A stretch of DNA of 64,000 nt. It comes from Sabulicella rubraurantiaca (GTDB taxonomy: Bacteria > Pseudomonadota > Alphaproteobacteria > Acetobacterales > Acetobacteraceae). The notes under the pieces were generated by a model. The model ran no database searches, was not told the origin of the DNA, and was given only the letters and a program-made list of their open reading frames with translations. The stretch covers positions 744,001 to 808,000 of the forward strand of contig NZ_JAFEUU010000001.1 in the NCBI RefSeq assembly GCF_017355885.1, written 5' to 3'. The position numbers were made by a program, and so were the translations under genes. Below, in pieces: positions 9,571 through 19,085 of the stretch; positions within the stretch are counted from its first letter, which is position 1; every line of letters begins with the position of its first letter.

Positions 9571-11001
9571 TCAGCGCCCCCGCCCGCCGCCTCCACCCCC
9601 ACCTCCGCGGCCTCCACCTCCGCCGCCGCCCCCGTGGCCGCCACCTCCACCACCGCGGCCACCGCCACCTCCATGACCGCCGCCGCCGCCGCCGCGATTT
9701 CCGCCGCCCCCACCGCCGCCGTGGTTGCCTCCCCCGTGACCGCCCCCGTGCCCTCCCCCGCCGGGGCTTCTGCCCCCGCCACCATGGTTGCCGCCTCCGC
9801 CGCGCGGGCCTTGGTTGCCGCTAGGATTGCCACCCCTGCCGCCGCCACCGCCCGGATGTCCGGCCGGTCGTCCTCCACCACCGTGTCCGCCACCCGGCGG
9901 ACCTCGATCATGCGACGGTCCGCGCTGCGGGGCAGAGGGGCGTGGACCGGGTCCTCGGTCCGGTCGGGGGCCGAACTCACGGCCAGGACCACCGCGGAAA
10001 TGTTCGGCGCGAGGCGGAGGCCCGCCGCCCCGACCGCGATCAGGCCCGCGCCCAGGTGGCGGGCCGCCGACCAGACGTGGCGCCTCCCATCCGCGGAAGC
10101 GGCCATCCCAGCGCGCCGGACCATATCCACGAGGCCCGCGGCGGCCCGGGTCGGGACGCCAATAGCCGCCCGGCGGCAGGGGACGTGCACCCGGAATCAG
10201 CGCATAGCGGGCCGGCTCGATCAAGACGCCCCGGCCCCAGGAGGGCCTCGCCCAGCCCCATAGCGCGCCCAGGACGGCCCCACCGGCCAGGAAGGCCAGC
10301 CCAGTCCCAAGTGCGCCGCTCAGCCCATAGGAAGCGGGAGGCGGGGCGTAGGGCGGCGGGTAGTCCGGATAGGGCCACTCCCCGTAGACGAGGCGCGGGT
10401 CATAGACCGGGACATAGACGTGGTCCGGCTGTGCCGGCTCGATCACGATGACCTCGGGCGGCGGCTCGATGATCCAGGGCTGCGCGGGGGGCGGGGCCGC
10501 GAAGGGCTCGACCGAAATGGCGAGGCGTTCGTCGCCACGCAGGTGGCCACGCTGCCGCGCACGGTGCCGCAGCACCTGCACCGCATTGAGCAGGTCGGCC
10601 TCGCGCTCCAGGAAGGCTTCGCCCAGCGCCTGCGTCCAGTCGAGGTTCTGGCTCATCATCCGCAGCACGTCGGGAAAGGCCACCAGCGACTTCACGGCCG
10701 GGTCCCAGGGCGCTGCGGCCGCCGCCCGCTCCAGCTCGGGGCCAGAGAGGCTCGCCTGCCTCGGATCAGAGAGCCAGCGTTCCGCCTGCACCACCTCCAC
10801 CGGATAGGTAGCGGCCATCAACACCTGCGCCAGCAAACGGTCCGGATAAAGGGCGATGGGCGCCACCAGCTGTTCCAGCCGGCCGCGTGTCAGCGCCGGG
10901 CCCTGGCCCTGCGCTGGTTTCAGAACGGCAAACAGGCCGCCTCCGGCCAGCAGCAGCAGCGCCGCGCGCCGCGATTCCACGCCCTTTGCATCCTCGGCCA
11001 T
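9571..11001 (-). CDS. DUF3300 protein with extreme glycine-rich tail
   Basis: 476 residues. An export signal with a twin-arginine-like SRRAALLLLAGGG is followed by a DUF3300 domain (LVAPIALYPDRLLAQVLMAATYP, AAPWDPAVKSLVAFPDVLRMM, WIIEPPPEVIVIEPAQPDHVYVP), a Pro/Tyr-rich linker, a hydrophobic segment near residue 240, and then about 130 residues almost wholly Gly with Arg, His, Asn and Pro. DUF3300 proteins are envelope proteins of unknown function. The tail is low-complexity and probably disordered. It is convergent with glcB and divergent from the Bug gene. Confidence 0.85.
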   Translation of the reverse strand: MAEDAKGVESRRAALLLLAGGGLFAVLKPAQGQGPALTRGRLEQLVAPIALYPDRLLAQVLMAATYPVEVVQAERWLSDPRQASLSGPELERAAAAAPWDPAVKSLVAFPDVLRMMSQNLDWTQALGEAFLEREADLLNAVQVLRHRARQRGHLRGDERLAISVEPFAAPPPAQPWIIEPPPEVIVIEPAQPDHVYVPVYDPRLVYGEWPYPDYPPPYAPPPASYGLSGALGTGLAFLAGGAVLGALWGWARPSWGRGVLIEPARYALIPGARPLPPGGYWRPDPGRRGPRGYGPARWDGRFRGWEAPRLVGGPPPGRGPDRGRGGGPPPRAEHFRGGPGREFGPRPDRGPGPRPSAPQRGPSHDRGPPGGGHGGGGRPAGHPGGGGGRGGNPSGNQGPRGGGGNHGGGGRSPGGGGHGGGHGGGNHGGGGGGGNRGGGGGGHGGGGGRGGGGGGHGGGGGGGGRGGGGGGGGRGR

Positions 11002-11104
11002 TCCGGCGTCTCCTCGTGTCGCTGCCTTCCCAACGAGGAAAGGACGCGTCCGTTTGCCCGAACCCGTGCGGCGCGCCATGCTCATGGCGAGAGGAATCGT
11101 CGCC

Positions 11105-12061
11105 ATGCTCCGTCGCCATGCCTTAGCCCTTCTGGGCGCACCCGCCCTGCTGCCAAGCCGCGCCTCGGCCCAGTTCAGCCGGCCCATCCGCATCGTCGTC
11201 CCCTTCCCGCCCGGCGGCTCCAACGACGTGATCGCGCGGCCGCTGGCAGACCGGCTGCAGGCGCGGATCGGGCAGCCCGTGGTCATCGAGAACCGCGCCG
11301 GCGCGGGCGGTGCCATCGGCGCGAGCCAAGTGGCTCAGGCCGCCGCCGACGGGCACACGCTGATGATCACCTCCTCCTCCTTCGCGGCCTCGGCGGTGGT
11401 GCAGCGCACGCCCTACGACGCGCAGACCTCCTTCGAGCCGGTCTCTGTGCTGGCGCGCGCCCCCTTCTTCATCCTGACGAACCTGAACTTCCCGCCGCGC
11501 GACGTGCGCGAGCTGATCGAGTACGCGAAGGCCAATCCGGGCAAGGTGGATTTCGGCTCCTCCGGCCCGGGCGGCATTAACCACTTCATCTCCGAGCTTT
11601 TCGCGCTGCGCGCGGGAGTCCGGTTGAACCATGTCCCCTATCGCGGGATGCCGCCTGCGGTGACGGATCTCCTCGCCGGGCACATTCAGATGCTGATCAC
11701 CACCATGGCCAGCGCTTCCGCCCCGGTGCGTGAGAATCGCGTGCGCCTCCTAGCTTACACCGCTCCGGGCGCACCCCCGGGCAGCCCGCCCGCGCCCACG
11801 GTGCGCGAGGCGACAGGCCTCGACTACGACGCCGCGATCTGGTGGGGACTCTTCGCGCCGCGCGGCACCCCGCGAGAGGTGGTGCGTGCCATCAATGAGG
11901 CGACGCGCACAGCCCTGGCCGATCCGGACCTCACCCGCATCTACCAGGGCGAGGGCGCGATGCCCGCCCCTTCCTCACCGGAGGAATTCGCCGCCTCGCT
12001 TGCCGCCGACATCGGCCGTTTCCGCGAGGTCGCGCAGGCCGCGAATATCCGTCTCGACTGA
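11105..12061 (+). CDS. Bug family (TTT) periplasmic solute-binding protein
   Basis: 318 residues from an ATG with a GAGAGGA site. An N-terminal signal peptide ends near ASAQ. Bug hallmarks follow: RPIRIVVPFPPGGSNDVIAR, VVIENRAGAGGAIGA, and VDFGSSGPGGINHF. Bug proteins capture carboxylates or amides in the periplasm, usually for tripartite tricarboxylate transporters, but many occur as orphans; no TctA/TctB genes are in the window. The stop overlaps the start of the CaiB gene (TGATG), so its ligand probably feeds that CoA-transferase/amidase pathway. Confidence 0.93.
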   Translation: MLRRHALALLGAPALLPSRASAQFSRPIRIVVPFPPGGSNDVIARPLADRLQARIGQPVVIENRAGAGGAIGASQVAQAAADGHTLMITSSSFAASAVVQRTPYDAQTSFEPVSVLARAPFFILTNLNFPPRDVRELIEYAKANPGKVDFGSSGPGGINHFISELFALRAGVRLNHVPYRGMPPAVTDLLAGHIQMLITTMASASAPVRENRVRLLAYTAPGAPPGSPPAPTVREATGLDYDAAIWWGLFAPRGTPREVVRAINEATRTALADPDLTRIYQGEGAMPAPSSPEEFAASLAADIGRFREVAQAANIRLD

Positions 12062-13281
12062 TGACGCTCCCACGCAAGGATTTCAACCCGAAGGCGCGCG
12101 GCCCGCTGCATGGGCTGCGCATCGTGGACCTGTCGCGCCTCGTCGCCGGCAACACCGCCACCAAGGTGATGGCCGATGCGGGCGCCGAGGTGATCAAGGT
12201 CGAGCCTCCCGAGGGCGACACGCTTCGCGCCTGGCGTGTCGAGGGGATCGAGACCTCCTGGAAGACGATCTGCCGCAACAAGCTCTCGGTCTGCGTGAAT
12301 CTGAAGTCACCCGAAGGCGTCGGCGTGGTGAAGCGCCTCGTCGAGGATGCGGCGATGTTCGTCGAATCTTTCCGGCCTGGAGTGCTGGAAGCGATGGGGC
12401 TGGGGCCGGAGGTGCTGCTGGCGCTCAACCCGCGCCTCGTCATCCTGCGCGTCTCGGGCTGGGGCCAGGACGGGCCGTATCGGCACAAGCCGGGCTTCGG
12501 CACGCTGGTCGAAGGGTATTCAGGTTTCGCCGCCATCAACGGCTTCGGCGACCGCGAGCCGGTGCTGCCGCCCATGTTCATGGGCGACGCCTATGCGGGG
12601 CTGCACGGCGCCGCTGCTGCCATGATTGCCCTGCGCCATGCCGAGGCGACCGGCGAGGGCCAAGTGGTGGATCTGTCGCTCTTCGAGCCGCTCTTCGCGG
12701 TGCTGGAGCCGCAGATGGCGAACTGGCGCCTCACGCACCGCAAGAAGCCGCGCACCGGGTCGCGCTCCACAAACACCGCGCCGCGCAATGTCTACAAGAC
12801 CGGTGATGGAGGCTGGGTCTGCCTCAGCGCCTCCACCCAAGGCATGACGGAGAAGCTATTCCGCGCCATCGACCGCGCCGACCTGATCGCCGATCCGCGC
12901 TACTCCACCAATCCGCATCGCGTGCGCAACGCGCCGGAGCTGGATGCGATCATCGGCGAGTTCGTGGGCCGCATGACGCTGTCCGAATGCTGCGACTTCT
13001 TCGACAAGGCAGGCGTCACGATCGGCCCCGTGATGGACACGGAACTGCTGGAGCAGGACGGCTACGTGCGCGGCCGCGAGGCGCTGGTCGAGGTGCCAGA
13101 TGACGAGATGCCCGGCGGCCTCCTCCCCATGACCGGCGAGGTGCCGCGCCTCTCTCGAACGCCCAACATCCTGGCCCGCCCCGCCCCGAGGCTGGGTGAG
13201 CACAACGATGCGGTGCTGGCGCCCCTGCTGGGTGAGGCGGAGGTGACGCGGTTGCGCGGGGCGGGCATCCTGCAGGGATGA
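12061..13281 (+). CDS. CaiB/BaiF (family III) CoA-transferase
   Basis: 406 residues with the family III start GLRIVDLSRLVAGNTATKVMADAGAEVIKVE and a MGDAYAGLHGAAAAMIAL region. The catalytic Asp of this family is expected in the VDLSLFEPLFAVL neighbourhood or just before it; MGDAYAG is the best candidate. It moves CoA between organic acids. It overlaps both neighbours (1 nt with Bug, 4 nt with the amidase), so the three are one translationally coupled operon: uptake, CoA activation and amide hydrolysis. Confidence 0.92.
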   Translation: MTLPRKDFNPKARGPLHGLRIVDLSRLVAGNTATKVMADAGAEVIKVEPPEGDTLRAWRVEGIETSWKTICRNKLSVCVNLKSPEGVGVVKRLVEDAAMFVESFRPGVLEAMGLGPEVLLALNPRLVILRVSGWGQDGPYRHKPGFGTLVEGYSGFAAINGFGDREPVLPPMFMGDAYAGLHGAAAAMIALRHAEATGEGQVVDLSLFEPLFAVLEPQMANWRLTHRKKPRTGSRSTNTAPRNVYKTGDGGWVCLSASTQGMTEKLFRAIDRADLIADPRYSTNPHRVRNAPELDAIIGEFVGRMTLSECCDFFDKAGVTIGPVMDTELLEQDGYVRGREALVEVPDDEMPGGLLPMTGEVPRLSRTPNILARPAPRLGEHNDAVLAPLLGEAEVTRLRGAGILQG

Positions 13282-14672
13282 CGCCATCCGATCCCGCCCT
13301 GATGACGGCGGAAGACCTTCTCGCCCTCTACGCTCGCCGCGCCCTTTCCCCCGTCGAGGCCCTGAAGGCGGTGATGGAACGGGTGGCGCGGCTCAATCCC
13401 TGGGTCAACGCCTTCGCCGCGCTCAACCCGCGCGCCATCCAGCAAGCGGGGGAGAGCGAGGCGCGCTGGATGGCGGGGCGCCCGATCGGCGTGCTGGATG
13501 GCGTGCCCTGCACGGTGAAGGACCTTCTGAACCTCGCAGGCTTTCCGACGCGGCGCGGGTCGCGCGCCACCGACGCCACGCCAGCGACGGAGGACGCGCC
13601 CGCGGTGATGGGTCTGAAGCGCGAGGGCGCGGTAATCCTCGGCAAGACGACCACCACCGAGTTCGGCTGGAAGACGCCGGGCGATTGTCCGCTGCATGGC
13701 ATCACCCGCAACCCCTGGAACCGGGAGCGGACGCCGGGTGGATCCTCCTCCGGCGCGGGCGCGGCGGCGGCGGCCAGCTTCGGGCCGCTGCATATCGGAA
13801 CGGATGCGGGCGGCTCCATCCGCATCCCCGCCGCCTATTGCGGCGTGGTGGGGGTGAAGCCCTCCTTCGGGCGTGTGCCGCAATGGCCGCTCGGCGCCTT
13901 CGCCAATGTCGCGGTGGCGGGGCCAATGGCGCGCAGCGTGCGCGACTCGGCGCTGATGCTGAACGCCATGGCGCGCCGCGACCTGCGCGACCCGTTCTGC
14001 TTGCCCGCCGAGTCGCGCGACTGGCTCGACGGCATCGAGGCGGGCGTTTCCGGCATGCGAGTCGCCGTGGTTCGCCGCCAGGGCTTCGAAGCGCCGCTGG
14101 ACCGCGAGGGGATGGAAGCGCTGGACGGCGCCGCCCGTGCCTTCGAGTCACAGGGCGCAATCGTGGAAGAGGCGGAGCCGGACCTGCCCGATATCCGCGC
14201 CGTGTTCGGACGGGTCTGGGGCGTCGCCCTGGCAAGGCTGGTCGCCACCCTTCCCAAGGAGAGGCACGCCCTACTCGACCCTGGCATCCTGGAGGTGGCG
14301 GAGCGCGAGTCGCGCATGTCGGCCGCCGATTTCCTGGGCGCTGACGCGCTGCGCATCGAGGCGGCGCATGCCATGGCGCGGTTCCACCAACGCTTCGACC
14401 TTCTGCTGACACCCTGCACGCCAACGGCCGCCTTCGGCGCGGACCAGCCCACATTGCAGCCGCAGATGGCCTTGTGGCGCGACTGGGCGCCCTGGACCTT
14501 CCTGTTCAATTTGAGCCGCCAGCCCGCGATTTCGGTGCCCGTGGGGCTGGATTCCGAGGGGATGCCGCGTGCCGTGCAGGTCGCGGCGGCTCTGTATCGG
14601 GATGACCTCGCCTTCCGCGGTGCGCGGGCGCTGGAACTCGGGGTCCGTCATCCCAATGCCCCGGACTTGTAA
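13278..14672 (+). CDS. Amidase signature family amidase
   Basis: 464 residues. The Ser-cisSer-Lys amidase signature is present: Lys in PCTVKDLLN (about residue 81), GGSSSGAGAAAAA (154-166) and the nucleophile in GTDAGGSIRIPA (about Ser180). It hydrolyses a carboxamide to acid and ammonia. It is coupled by an ATGA overlap to the CaiB gene. Substrate unknown; the neighbours suggest an amide or aryl/alkyl acid derivative. Confidence 0.93.
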   Translation: MTPSDPALMTAEDLLALYARRALSPVEALKAVMERVARLNPWVNAFAALNPRAIQQAGESEARWMAGRPIGVLDGVPCTVKDLLNLAGFPTRRGSRATDATPATEDAPAVMGLKREGAVILGKTTTTEFGWKTPGDCPLHGITRNPWNRERTPGGSSSGAGAAAAASFGPLHIGTDAGGSIRIPAAYCGVVGVKPSFGRVPQWPLGAFANVAVAGPMARSVRDSALMLNAMARRDLRDPFCLPAESRDWLDGIEAGVSGMRVAVVRRQGFEAPLDREGMEALDGAARAFESQGAIVEEAEPDLPDIRAVFGRVWGVALARLVATLPKERHALLDPGILEVAERESRMSAADFLGADALRIEAAHAMARFHQRFDLLLTPCTPTAAFGADQPTLQPQMALWRDWAPWTFLFNLSRQPAISVPVGLDSEGMPRAVQVAAALYRDDLAFRGARALELGVRHPNAPDL

Positions 14673-14722
14673 CTGGGCCGTAACCATGCTTCACGCCCCG
14701 CCCAGCGGGATGGAGAAGCTGG

Positions 14723-15565
14723 ATGCGGCTGGTCACCTTCGATGACGGCAAGGGCGCACGCCTCGGCGCGATGACGGCCTCCGGGATCCGCGATCTCGGC
14801 CCCCGCACCATGCTGGACGCCATCGCCGATTCCTCCGGGCTGCTCGCCGCCTGCGAGAAGGCGCCGCTGGTGACGGAGGCGAAGCTGCTGGCGCCCTTGC
14901 CGCGCACGCCGAAGAACATTTTCTGCGTCGGCAAGAACTATCACGAGCACGCGAAGGAATTCGCCGGCTCCGGCTTCGATGGCGGCGCGAAGGACGTGGT
15001 ACCGCCCTTCCCCGTCGTGTTCTCCAAGCCACACACCTCGATCATCGCGCATGGCGAGCCGATCCTGTCGGCGATGGATCCCACCGGCGGCCTCGACTAC
15101 GAGGGCGAGCTGGCGGTGGTGATCGGGGTGGGCGGGCGCGGCATCCGCAAGGCGGACGCTCTGTCCCACGTCTTCGGTTACACCATCGTCAACGACGTCA
15201 CCGCCCGGCACCTGCAGAAGCGCCACAGCCAGTGGATCCTCGGCAAGGGACTGGACAGCTTCTGCCCGATGGGCCCCGCCATCCTCACGGCGGACGAGGT
15301 GCCTGACCCTACGGAGCTGACGCTCTCCACATGGATCAACGGGCAGCGGCGGCAGCACGCACCCGTGCGCGATCTCATCTTCGACATTCCCACGCTGATC
15401 GAGGCCATCAGCGCCAGCATCACGCTGGAGCCGGGCGACGTGATCGCCACCGGAACCCCGGCGGGCGTGGGCATCGGCTTCGACCCGCCGGTCTTCCTGA
15501 AGCCCGGCGATGTGGTGCGGATCGAGGTGCCGGGCATCGGCGTCCTCGAGAACCCGGTCGCCTGA
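14723..15565 (+). CDS. Fumarylacetoacetate hydrolase family protein
   Basis: 280 residues. FAH-fold motifs: FCVGKNYHEHAKEF, PVVFSKPHTSIIAHGEPI, the metal-site run DYEGELAVVIG, GYTIVNDVTARHLQ, and the C-terminal GDVIATGTPAGVGIGFDPP. Members cleave C-C bonds of acylpyruvates, hydrate, or decarboxylate 2-oxo acids in aromatic and sugar catabolism. It lies 50 nt after the amidase in the same direction, likely on the same transcript. Exact reaction unknown. Confidence 0.93.
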   Translation: MRLVTFDDGKGARLGAMTASGIRDLGPRTMLDAIADSSGLLAACEKAPLVTEAKLLAPLPRTPKNIFCVGKNYHEHAKEFAGSGFDGGAKDVVPPFPVVFSKPHTSIIAHGEPILSAMDPTGGLDYEGELAVVIGVGGRGIRKADALSHVFGYTIVNDVTARHLQKRHSQWILGKGLDSFCPMGPAILTADEVPDPTELTLSTWINGQRRQHAPVRDLIFDIPTLIEAISASITLEPGDVIATGTPAGVGIGFDPPVFLKPGDVVRIEVPGIGVLENPVA

Positions 15566-15594
15566 CCAGCAGAGCCCCGAGAGGGAGGAAGACA

Positions 15595-15747
15595 ATGCTC
15601 CGCATGACGCTCGCCCATGCCGCCCGGCGCCGCCTGCTCGCTTCGCCCCCGCCGCCGCGCTCCGAGTCCCAAGCGCAGCAGCGCCCGGCGACCCCCGCCA
15701 AGCCCGCCGAGGCGCAGCGCAAGACCGGCACCAACCAGCGCGGCTGA
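15595..15747 (+). CDS. Possible 50-residue proline/arginine-rich protein
   Basis: A short frame starts at an ATG with a strong site (GAGGGAGGAAGACA). The product is basic and rich in Pro, Ala and Gln (SPPPPRSESQAQQRPATPAKP) with no family match that I know. It lies 29 nt after the FAH stop. The good ribosome site argues for translation, but it could be the remnant of another secreted protein. Bases 15748-15944, up to the next Bug gene, hold no other gene I can support. Confidence 0.35.
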   Translation: MLRMTLAHAARRRLLASPPPPRSESQAQQRPATPAKPAEAQRKTGTNQRG

Positions 15748-15944
15748 CCGAGGCCGCTTCTTCCCTTGCCGGATTCGGACAGGCATCTTGCCTGTCACGA
15801 AGCCGGCGGAAGCGAGGTTGGACGGAAGCGACACGGCGTCGGGCGCCGATGTTTCCCTACCCTCGCCTCGCCGAATGACAACTGCACCAACGCCGTGGAC
15901 GCGGCCCGCCTGAGCACGGCCGTGAGCCGCTTTGGGAGGGAAGA

Positions 15945-16925
15945 ATGACCAAAGTCCTGATGAATCGCCGTGCCCTCCTGGCCGGCGCCGCCGCGCTTTC
16001 TGCGGGCGCCGCGCACGCGCAGGATTTTCCCACCCGCGCTGTCACGATGGTGGTGGGCTTCCCGCCTGGCGGGCAGGCCGACCTCGCAGCGCGACCCGTC
16101 GCCGCAGCCATGGAGCGCAATCTGCGCCAGCCCGTCGTGGTACAGAACCGCGCAGGTGCGGCCGGAGCGCTCGGCAATGCCTTTGTCGCCCGTGCCCCCG
16201 CAGACGGGCACACGCTGCTGATGGCGCTCTCCTCCCTGGCTGTCATCCCGGAGGCGGAACGCCTCTTCGGCCGGCCCGCGCCTTACGAGGTGAGCCAGTT
16301 CGCGCCAATCGGCCTGGTGAACGCCGACCCCACCATGCTCGCCGTGCCAGCCTCTGCGCCCTGGCGTACGCTGGAGGAGTTCGTCGAGGCGGCGAAGGCG
16401 CGGCCGGGCGACATTCCGTATGGCTCCTCCGGCGCTTACGGCACGCTGCATGTGGCGATGGAAATGTTCGCGACCGCCGCCGGCATCCGCATGCTCCACG
16501 TTCCCTTCCAGGGCGCGGGCCCGGCGATCACGGCCCTGTTGTCCGGCAATATCCAGGCGCTCGCCAGCGCGCCGGGCACGCTCACCCAGCATGTGCAGGG
16601 CGGACGGGTGCGCGTCCTGGCCTGCTGGGGTGCGCAGCGCGCCCCCGCCTTTCCGGACGTGCCGACCTTCATGGAGCGCGGCTCCCGCGACGTGGAGTTC
16701 TACATCTGGGCCGGGCTGCTCGCCCCCGCCGCCACTCCTGCCCCCATCCAGGCGCGGCTGCGCGACGCCTTCCGCGCCGCCATGCAGGATCCGGAGGCGC
16801 TGCGCGCCTTCGAGGCGGCCGGCAGCCCGCCACGCTACATGGATGCGCCGGATTTCGCCCGCTTCCTGGCGGAGGACAGCGCCCGCCTCGTGCGCGCGGT
16901 GCAGCGCATCGGGCGGGTGGAGTAG
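15945..16925 (+). CDS. Bug family (TTT) periplasmic solute-binding protein
   Basis: 326 residues. A signal peptide with NRRALLAGAAALSAGAAHAQ ends near residue 25. Bug motifs: TRAVTMVVGFPPGGQADLAA, VVVQNRAGAAGALGNAFV, IPYGSSGAYGTLH and MLHVPFQGAGPAITALLSG. Periplasmic carboxylate binding is expected. The start has a GGGAGGGAAGA site. It is the second Bug gene in 5 kb, separated from the FAH gene by a 379-nt gap that may carry its own promoter. Only 7 nt separate it from the convergent DUF882 gene. Confidence 0.93.
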   Translation: MTKVLMNRRALLAGAAALSAGAAHAQDFPTRAVTMVVGFPPGGQADLAARPVAAAMERNLRQPVVVQNRAGAAGALGNAFVARAPADGHTLLMALSSLAVIPEAERLFGRPAPYEVSQFAPIGLVNADPTMLAVPASAPWRTLEEFVEAAKARPGDIPYGSSGAYGTLHVAMEMFATAAGIRMLHVPFQGAGPAITALLSGNIQALASAPGTLTQHVQGGRVRVLACWGAQRAPAFPDVPTFMERGSRDVEFYIWAGLLAPAATPAPIQARLRDAFRAAMQDPEALRAFEAAGSPPRYMDAPDFARFLAEDSARLVRAVQRIGRVE

Positions 16926-16932
16926 CCGCGCG

Positions 16933-17649
16933 TCAGCGCAGGTTGAGGATGCGCGGCGCCGGGAAGATGGGGCCGCCCTGCGCCTGGCGCTCCAGCGGCT
17001 CGATGACCATCCACTGCCGGCCACGGGCCAGCGTGGTGGGGCCGCCGCGCGCCGGCTCGCGTCCCGCCGGGGCGCGAACTGCGAGGATGGCCTCCGGCTC
17101 GGGTCCGCCCGTGCCGCCGTGCCGCTGATCCCAGAAGCGCACCGCACCGGTGTCGAGGTGCATCCAGCCGGAATAGGCGCCCACCCCGCCGGCCCGCATC
17201 GCCACCGCCTTCTCGATCGCGGTGCCGAGTCGGCCGGCCGGCAGCCAGATATCCAAGGCGCGGGCCGAGAGATGCTGGCTGCCCGGCACGCCGCCCACCG
17301 CCGCGTTGGTGCGGGGGCTGCGGTAGCCGGACAGGACGGAGAATTCGCTCACCCGCGCCTCACGCCCCAATCGCCACAGCAGATCGAGCACGGCGGGATC
17401 GAACTGCTTCACCTCACCGGTGCGCCAGTCCCGCATCACCTCCGAGAACTCCTCGATCGCTTTCGGATCGTGCCCCTCCTCGTTGCGGAAGGGGCCGCGG
17501 AACCATGCACCGGTGTGCGTGAACTGCACGGCCAGCCGCCGCACCTCGCTTGATGCGGCGGGGCGGCGCGACTGGGCGGCACCAGGATTCGAAAGCAGAA
17601 GCGGGGCAGCGCCAGTCAAGCCTGCCAGAATGGCACGTCGTCCGAACAA
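16933..17649 (-). CDS. DUF882/YcbK-like M15 peptidase, exported
   Basis: 238 residues. A Tat-like signal (FGRRAILAGLTGAAPLLLS) precedes a DUF882 domain of the M15 D,D-carboxypeptidase-like fold. Zinc-site pattern: FSVLSGYRSPRTNAAVGG, SQHLSARALDI (His and Asp) and GWMHLDTG (His). It probably trims peptidoglycan peptides in the periplasm. The start is TTG, chosen because a GAGGGGAATTC site precedes it and the signal peptide begins there. Beyond about residue 190 the tail is Pro/Gly/Arg-rich and not conserved. Confidence 0.85.
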   Translation of the reverse strand: MFGRRAILAGLTGAAPLLLSNPGAAQSRRPAASSEVRRLAVQFTHTGAWFRGPFRNEEGHDPKAIEEFSEVMRDWRTGEVKQFDPAVLDLLWRLGREARVSEFSVLSGYRSPRTNAAVGGVPGSQHLSARALDIWLPAGRLGTAIEKAVAMRAGGVGAYSGWMHLDTGAVRFWDQRHGGTGGPEPEAILAVRAPAGREPARGGPTTLARGRQWMVIEPLERQAQGGPIFPAPRILNLR

Positions 17650-17871
17650 GAATTCCCCTCCCTCCCGAACATGGCGTGCGGCTGAGATGCCAGGGCTCTG
17701 TATCGTCGGAGCGAAGCCAAGTCATCATGCAACGGATTGGAAGGTTGGCGGCCGGCGTTACTTCCGCCCGCTGCGCGCTTTCGCGTCACGATTGGAAGGG
17801 CAAGCCGGATGGCGCAGGGGCCGCGATGCGCCTAGGCTCTGTTGCGCAAGGGACAAGGGAAACCGGGACGC

Positions 17872-19053
17872 ATGAACACCGAATCGGCCGAGGCTAAGAT
17901 CACCGCATGGCTCGCCACGCAGCAGGACGCGATGCTGCGCGTGCTGGAGGCGATGGTGAACACGGATGGCGGCTCCTACGACAAGGCTGGGGTGGACGCC
18001 GTCGGCGCGCAGATCCGCGCCTTCTGCGAGGAGCACGGGCTGAAGGTCGAGACGGTGCGCGGCGAGCGCTATGGCGACTGCCTGCGCGCCATCCTGCCGC
18101 ATGAGGGCCCGGCGAAGTCGCGCGGCAACCAGGCCCAGAACATCGTCCTCATGGGCCATCGCGACACGGTCTTCCCGAAGGGCGAGCCGCAGCGCCGCCC
18201 CTTCACCGTGAAGGACGGCAAGGCCTTCGGCCCGGGCGTGGCCGACATGAAGGCGGGCCTCGTGATGAACATGTTCGTCCTCGCTGCCTTCGCGAAATGC
18301 GGCGGCGCGCCCGGCCCGCTGGTCGGGCTGTTCACGGGCGACGAGGAGATCGGCTCCCCCGAGGGCCGCGCGGTGATCGAGGAGGAGGCGCGCGGCGCCC
18401 GCGTCGTCTTCAACTCGGAGCCGGGCCGGCCGGGGAATGGCGTCGTGACCGGCCGCAAGGGCGGCGTGTTCATGGTCTTCGACATCGAGGGCAAGGCCGC
18501 GCATTCGGGCGGCAATTTCGAGGCCGGCATCTCCGCCATTGGCGAGCTGGCGCACAAGATCACCGCCATCCATGCGCTGACCGACCTCAAGCGGGGCATC
18601 ACCCTCAATGTCGGCTTGGTCAGCGGCGGGCAGAGCGTCAACACCGTGGCGCCACATGCCCAGGGCCAGATCGACCTGCGCTACGTGAACCCCGAGGACC
18701 GCGACGAGGTGATGGGCAAGATCGAGGCGATCATCGCCCGCGCCCATGTTCCCGGCACCAAGGCAAAGCTGGCGATCAAGGGCGAGTTCCGCCCGCTGAC
18801 CCAGGACGCGGCGGCGGCCCGGCTCTTCGACCTCTACCGCTCGGTCAGCGAGGCACCGGTGGAGGGCATGTTCTCCGGCGGTTGCGCCGATTCCGGCTTC
18901 ACCGCCGACATGGGCGCACCCACCATCTGCGCCGTCGGCCCGGTGGGTGGCAACGCGCACAGCCCCGAGGAGTGGCTCGACGTCTCCACGCTGGTGCCGC
19001 GTGCCCAGGCGGCGGCTCGCGCCATCCTCCGCCTCGAAGAAGCCGGGCTGTGA
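17872..19053 (+). CDS. M20 family metallopeptidase (carboxypeptidase G2-like)
   Basis: 393 residues from an ATG; a TTG 30 nt earlier is less likely. The di-zinc pattern is clear: NIVLMGHRDTVFPKG (His, catalytic Asp), FGPGVADMKAGLVMN (bridging Asp), TGDEEIGSPEGRA (catalytic Glu then Glu ligand) and NSEPGRPGNGVVTGRKGG. A dimerisation lid follows, with GKAAHSGGNFEAGISAI. It resembles glutamate carboxypeptidases that remove C-terminal Glu or related groups. The downstream neighbour acts on N-formylglutamate-like substrates, so a role in glutamate-conjugate breakdown is plausible. Confidence 0.9.
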   Translation: MNTESAEAKITAWLATQQDAMLRVLEAMVNTDGGSYDKAGVDAVGAQIRAFCEEHGLKVETVRGERYGDCLRAILPHEGPAKSRGNQAQNIVLMGHRDTVFPKGEPQRRPFTVKDGKAFGPGVADMKAGLVMNMFVLAAFAKCGGAPGPLVGLFTGDEEIGSPEGRAVIEEEARGARVVFNSEPGRPGNGVVTGRKGGVFMVFDIEGKAAHSGGNFEAGISAIGELAHKITAIHALTDLKRGITLNVGLVSGGQSVNTVAPHAQGQIDLRYVNPEDRDEVMGKIEAIIARAHVPGTKAKLAIKGEFRPLTQDAAAARLFDLYRSVSEAPVEGMFSGGCADSGFTADMGAPTICAVGPVGGNAHSPEEWLDVSTLVPRAQAAARAILRLEEAGL

Positions 19054-19085
19054 CGCAGCGCTGAGCCGGACGTATAGGAGGGGCG

